Source of the DNA: Porticoccus sp. W117
Lineage (GTDB): Bacteria > Pseudomonadota > Gammaproteobacteria > Pseudomonadales > Porticoccaceae
Length of the DNA: 64,000 nucleotides
Assembly: GCF_030341905.1 (NCBI RefSeq)
Contig: NZ_JATAAF010000008.1
Span: 1 to 64,000, forward strand
Direction of reading: 5' to 3'
Shown: positions 62,256 to 64,000 of the stretch, piece after piece
How the letters are laid out: each line of letters opens with the position of its first letter
How positions within the stretch are numbered: position 1 is the first letter of the stretch
Position numbers and translations under genes: made by a program
Notes under the pieces: model-generated
Databases searched by the model: none
What the model was told of the DNA's origin: nothing
What the model saw: the letters and a program-made list of their open reading frames with translations, nothing else

Positions 62256-63752
62256 TTATTCGTCTTCGGCTTCAGCAAACCAGGGCGCGCGGGCCGTCAT
62301 AATCAGGTCGGACGCCTGCACCGGGTCAATCCCCTCGATTTCCAGCAGCTCGTCGATGGCTTGTTCCGCCAGGTCTTCCATGGTGACGATACCGTTGGCC
62401 GCCAGCTTGCGCGCCAGTTCGTCGGTCATGCCGTCCATGGTGCGCAGGTCTTCTGCAGGCTCAACACCGGCGATTTGCTCTTCGCTGGCCAGTGCCAGAG
62501 TCAACAGAGCATTCTTGGCGCGGGCGCGCAGCTCTTCGGCGATGTCTTCATCAAAGCCTTCGATCTGGGCCATTTCTTCCAGGGGCACGTAGGCCACTTC
62601 TTCAAGGCTGGTAAAGCCTTCGTCCACCAGAACGCCGGCAACGTCTTCGTCCACGTCCAGCTGCTCCATAAAGGTTTCCATAAAGTTGGAGGATTCTTGC
62701 TGTTGCTTTTCCTCCGCCTCGTCCAGAGACATGACGTTGATCTTCCAGCCGGTCAGTTCGGAAGCGAGACGAACGTTCTGGCCGCCTTTACCGATGGACT
62801 GGGCCAGATTTTCTTCATCCACCGCCACATCCATTGAACGGGCGTCTTCGTCGACAATAATGGATTCCACTTCCGCAGGCGCCATGGCGTTAATCACCAG
62901 TTGCGCCGGGTTGTCGTCCCACAGCACGATGTCTACACGCTCGCCATCCAGTTCATTGGAGACCGCCTGCACACGAGCACCGCGCATACCCACGCAAGCG
63001 CCAACCGGGTCGATGCGACCGTCGTTGGTTTTCACCGCGATCTTGGCACGGGAGCCGGGGTCGCGGGCGGCGCCGCGAATTTCGATGACTTCTTCAGAAA
63101 TCTCAGGCACTTCGATGCGGAACAGTTCGATCAGCATTTCGTTACAAGCGCGGCTGAGCAGCAATTGCGGGCCACGGTTTTCTTCACGAATGGCCATCAG
63201 CAGAGTGCGCACACGGTCGTTGACCCGGAAAATTTCCCGGCCAACAAGCTCCTCGCGAGGAAGCAGTCCCTCGGCGTTGTTGCCGAGATCAACAATAATA
63301 TGGTCGCGGGTTACTTTCTTGACGGTACCGGCCAACAGCTCGCCAACGCGGTTGCGGAACTCATCCACGATCAGGGCACGCTCGGCGTCGCGCACTTTCT
63401 GCACGATGACCTGCTTGGCGATCTGCGCAGCAATGCGGCCAAAACCGATGTTTTCCACCTGCTCTTCGTAGGTGTCGCCCACTTTTAGGCTGCTGTCTTT
63501 TTCAGCGGCTTCTTCGGTGGTGAACTGGGTGCCCAGCTCTGCCAGCACGTCGTCGGGCATGACTTCCCAGGAACGGAAGGTCTCGTAATCGCCGGTTTCA
63601 CGGTCGATGACAACACGGATAGTGGCATCTTCGTCGTAACGCTTTTTGGTAGCCGTAGCCAGCGCCTGCTCAATGGCCTCAAAAATGATTCCTCTGGAAA
63701 CGCCCTTTTCGTTAGAAACCGCTTCCGCAACCATCAAAATTTCTTTACTCAT
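62256..63752 (-). CDS. nusA: Transcription termination/antitermination factor NusA
   Basis: NusA binds RNA polymerase and controls pausing, termination and antitermination. 498 residues: N-terminal polymerase-binding domain ([31 protein letters not shown]), S1 domain (about 135-200, [18 protein letters not shown]), two KH domains ([40 protein letters not shown]) and two C-terminal acidic helix-hairpin repeats ([42 protein letters not shown]). The presence of both repeats is typical of gammaproteobacteria. Confidence 0.98.
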   Translation of the reverse strand: MSKEILMVAEAVSNEKGVSRGIIFEAIEQALATATKKRYDEDATIRVVIDRETGDYETFRSWEVMPDDVLAELGTQFTTEEAAEKDSSLKVGDTYEEQVENIGFGRIAAQIAKQVIVQKVRDAERALIVDEFRNRVGELLAGTVKKVTRDHIIVDLGNNAEGLLPREELVGREIFRVNDRVRTLLMAIREENRGPQLLLSRACNEMLIELFRIEVPEISEEVIEIRGAARDPGSRAKIAVKTNDGRIDPVGACVGMRGARVQAVSNELDGERVDIVLWDDNPAQLVINAMAPAEVESIIVDEDARSMDVAVDEENLAQSIGKGGQNVRLASELTGWKINVMSLDEAEEKQQQESSNFMETFMEQLDVDEDVAGVLVDEGFTSLEEVAYVPLEEMAQIEGFDEDIAEELRARAKNALLTLALASEEQIAGVEPAEDLRTMDGMTDELARKLAANGIVTMEDLAEQAIDELLEIEGIDPVQASDLIMTARAPWFAEAEDE

Positions 63753-63764
63753 CTCCGTGCCTCA

Positions 63765-64000
63765 CTAAAACCGGGGAATGATATTTGCTTTTTCAACACC
63801 GTCGAATGGAAACAGATACTCGTGATTGTCCACTTCCACCACTACATCGCCGTCCTCAACGCCCTTTAACAGGCCTTTAAAATTACGACGACCTTCATAG
63901 GGAAAACGCAGTTTTATACTGACGCTCTCGCCAATAAATTGTTCACACTGAGCCAGTGTATACAGCGGGCGATCCGCACCCGGCGACGACACCTCCAGGG
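63765..64000 (-). CDS. rimP: Ribosome maturation factor RimP (C-terminal part, cut by window edge)
   Basis: The frame runs off the window's right edge. The visible part starts [24 protein letters not shown], the family signature at the end of the first domain, and continues through the SH3-like second domain ([29 protein letters not shown]), ending EKANIIPRF. RimP helps maturation of 30S subunits. Standard rimP-nusA-infB order; 12 bases separate it from nusA. Confidence 0.95.
   Translation of the reverse strand, partial: LEVSSPGADRPLYTLAQCEQFIGESVSIKLRFPYEGRRNFKGLLKGVEDGDVVVEVDNHEYLFPFDGVEKANIIPRF

Overview
The window is a piece of a gammaproteobacterial chromosome. Gene content and order closely follow the Pseudomonas/Cellvibrionales type: ruvAB-ybgC-tolQRAB-pal-cpoB-queE-queC; bamD, pilS-pilR and the minor pilin operon next to ispH-fkpB-lspA-ileS-ribF-murJ-rpsT; murA-ibaG-mlaC diverging from yrbG-kdsD-kdsC-lptCAB-rpoN-hpf-ptsN-rapZ-npr; and rimP-nusA-infB-rbfA-truB-rpsO-pnp. 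I infer a free-living, piliated, probably aquatic member of that group; species cannot be read from the sequence.

Positions 1 to about 8666 are an accessory island next to a tRNA-Lys(UUU) gene (8667-8742). A 45-bp copy of the tRNA 3' end lies at 283-327. Each tRNA-end copy is preceded by the 3' end of a tyrosine-recombinase gene and a shared hairpin, so at least two elements integrated in tandem here. The cargo is almost all on the minus strand and visibly AT-richer than the rest. It is mainly a tandem array of small secreted proteins (10 full-length and 2 truncated genes) that share one architecture: signal peptide, beta-rich N-terminal half, a conserved Cys, a helix of the type L-x-ALLAA-x-x-A-GK-x-V, a second Cys and a short C-terminal strand. 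I do not know a named family for them; the layout recalls B subunits of AB5 toxins, which is only a hypothesis. Inside the array is polymorphic-toxin debris: an RHS core fragment with a C-terminal domain resembling a nucleotidyltransferase, a likely immunity gene, and a broken colicin/pyocin-type immunity gene.

From 8.7 to 21 kb lie tRNA modification genes (queC, queE), the Tol-Pal envelope system, ruvAB, pgeF, rluD, bamD and nadE. From 21 to 32 kb is type IV pilus regulation (pilSR) and the minor pilin/PilY1 assembly operon. From 32 to 40 kb come ispH, fkpB, lspA, ileS, ribF, murJ and rpsT. From 40.5 to 53.8 kb are envelope biogenesis genes (murA, mlaC, kdsD/kdsC, lptCAB), rpoN with the nitrogen-PTS genes, mgtE and darP. 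From 53.9 kb to the end are an aminotransferase and the transcription/translation cluster pnp-rpsO-truB-rbfA-infB-nusA-rimP (rimP cut by the window edge).

The core is sprinkled with short palindromic repeats and two kinds of MITE-like elements. One MITE family has two copies, each ending a few bases before a start codon (ptsN, darP), where its terminal repeat supplies the Shine-Dalgarno-like sequence. Other repeats supply the stop codons of the aminotransferase gene and truB. At its usual locus the mla operon is reduced to mlaC-ibaG, ruvC is absent beside ruvA, and the minor-pilin operon is inverted relative to Pseudomonas aeruginosa as I remember it.
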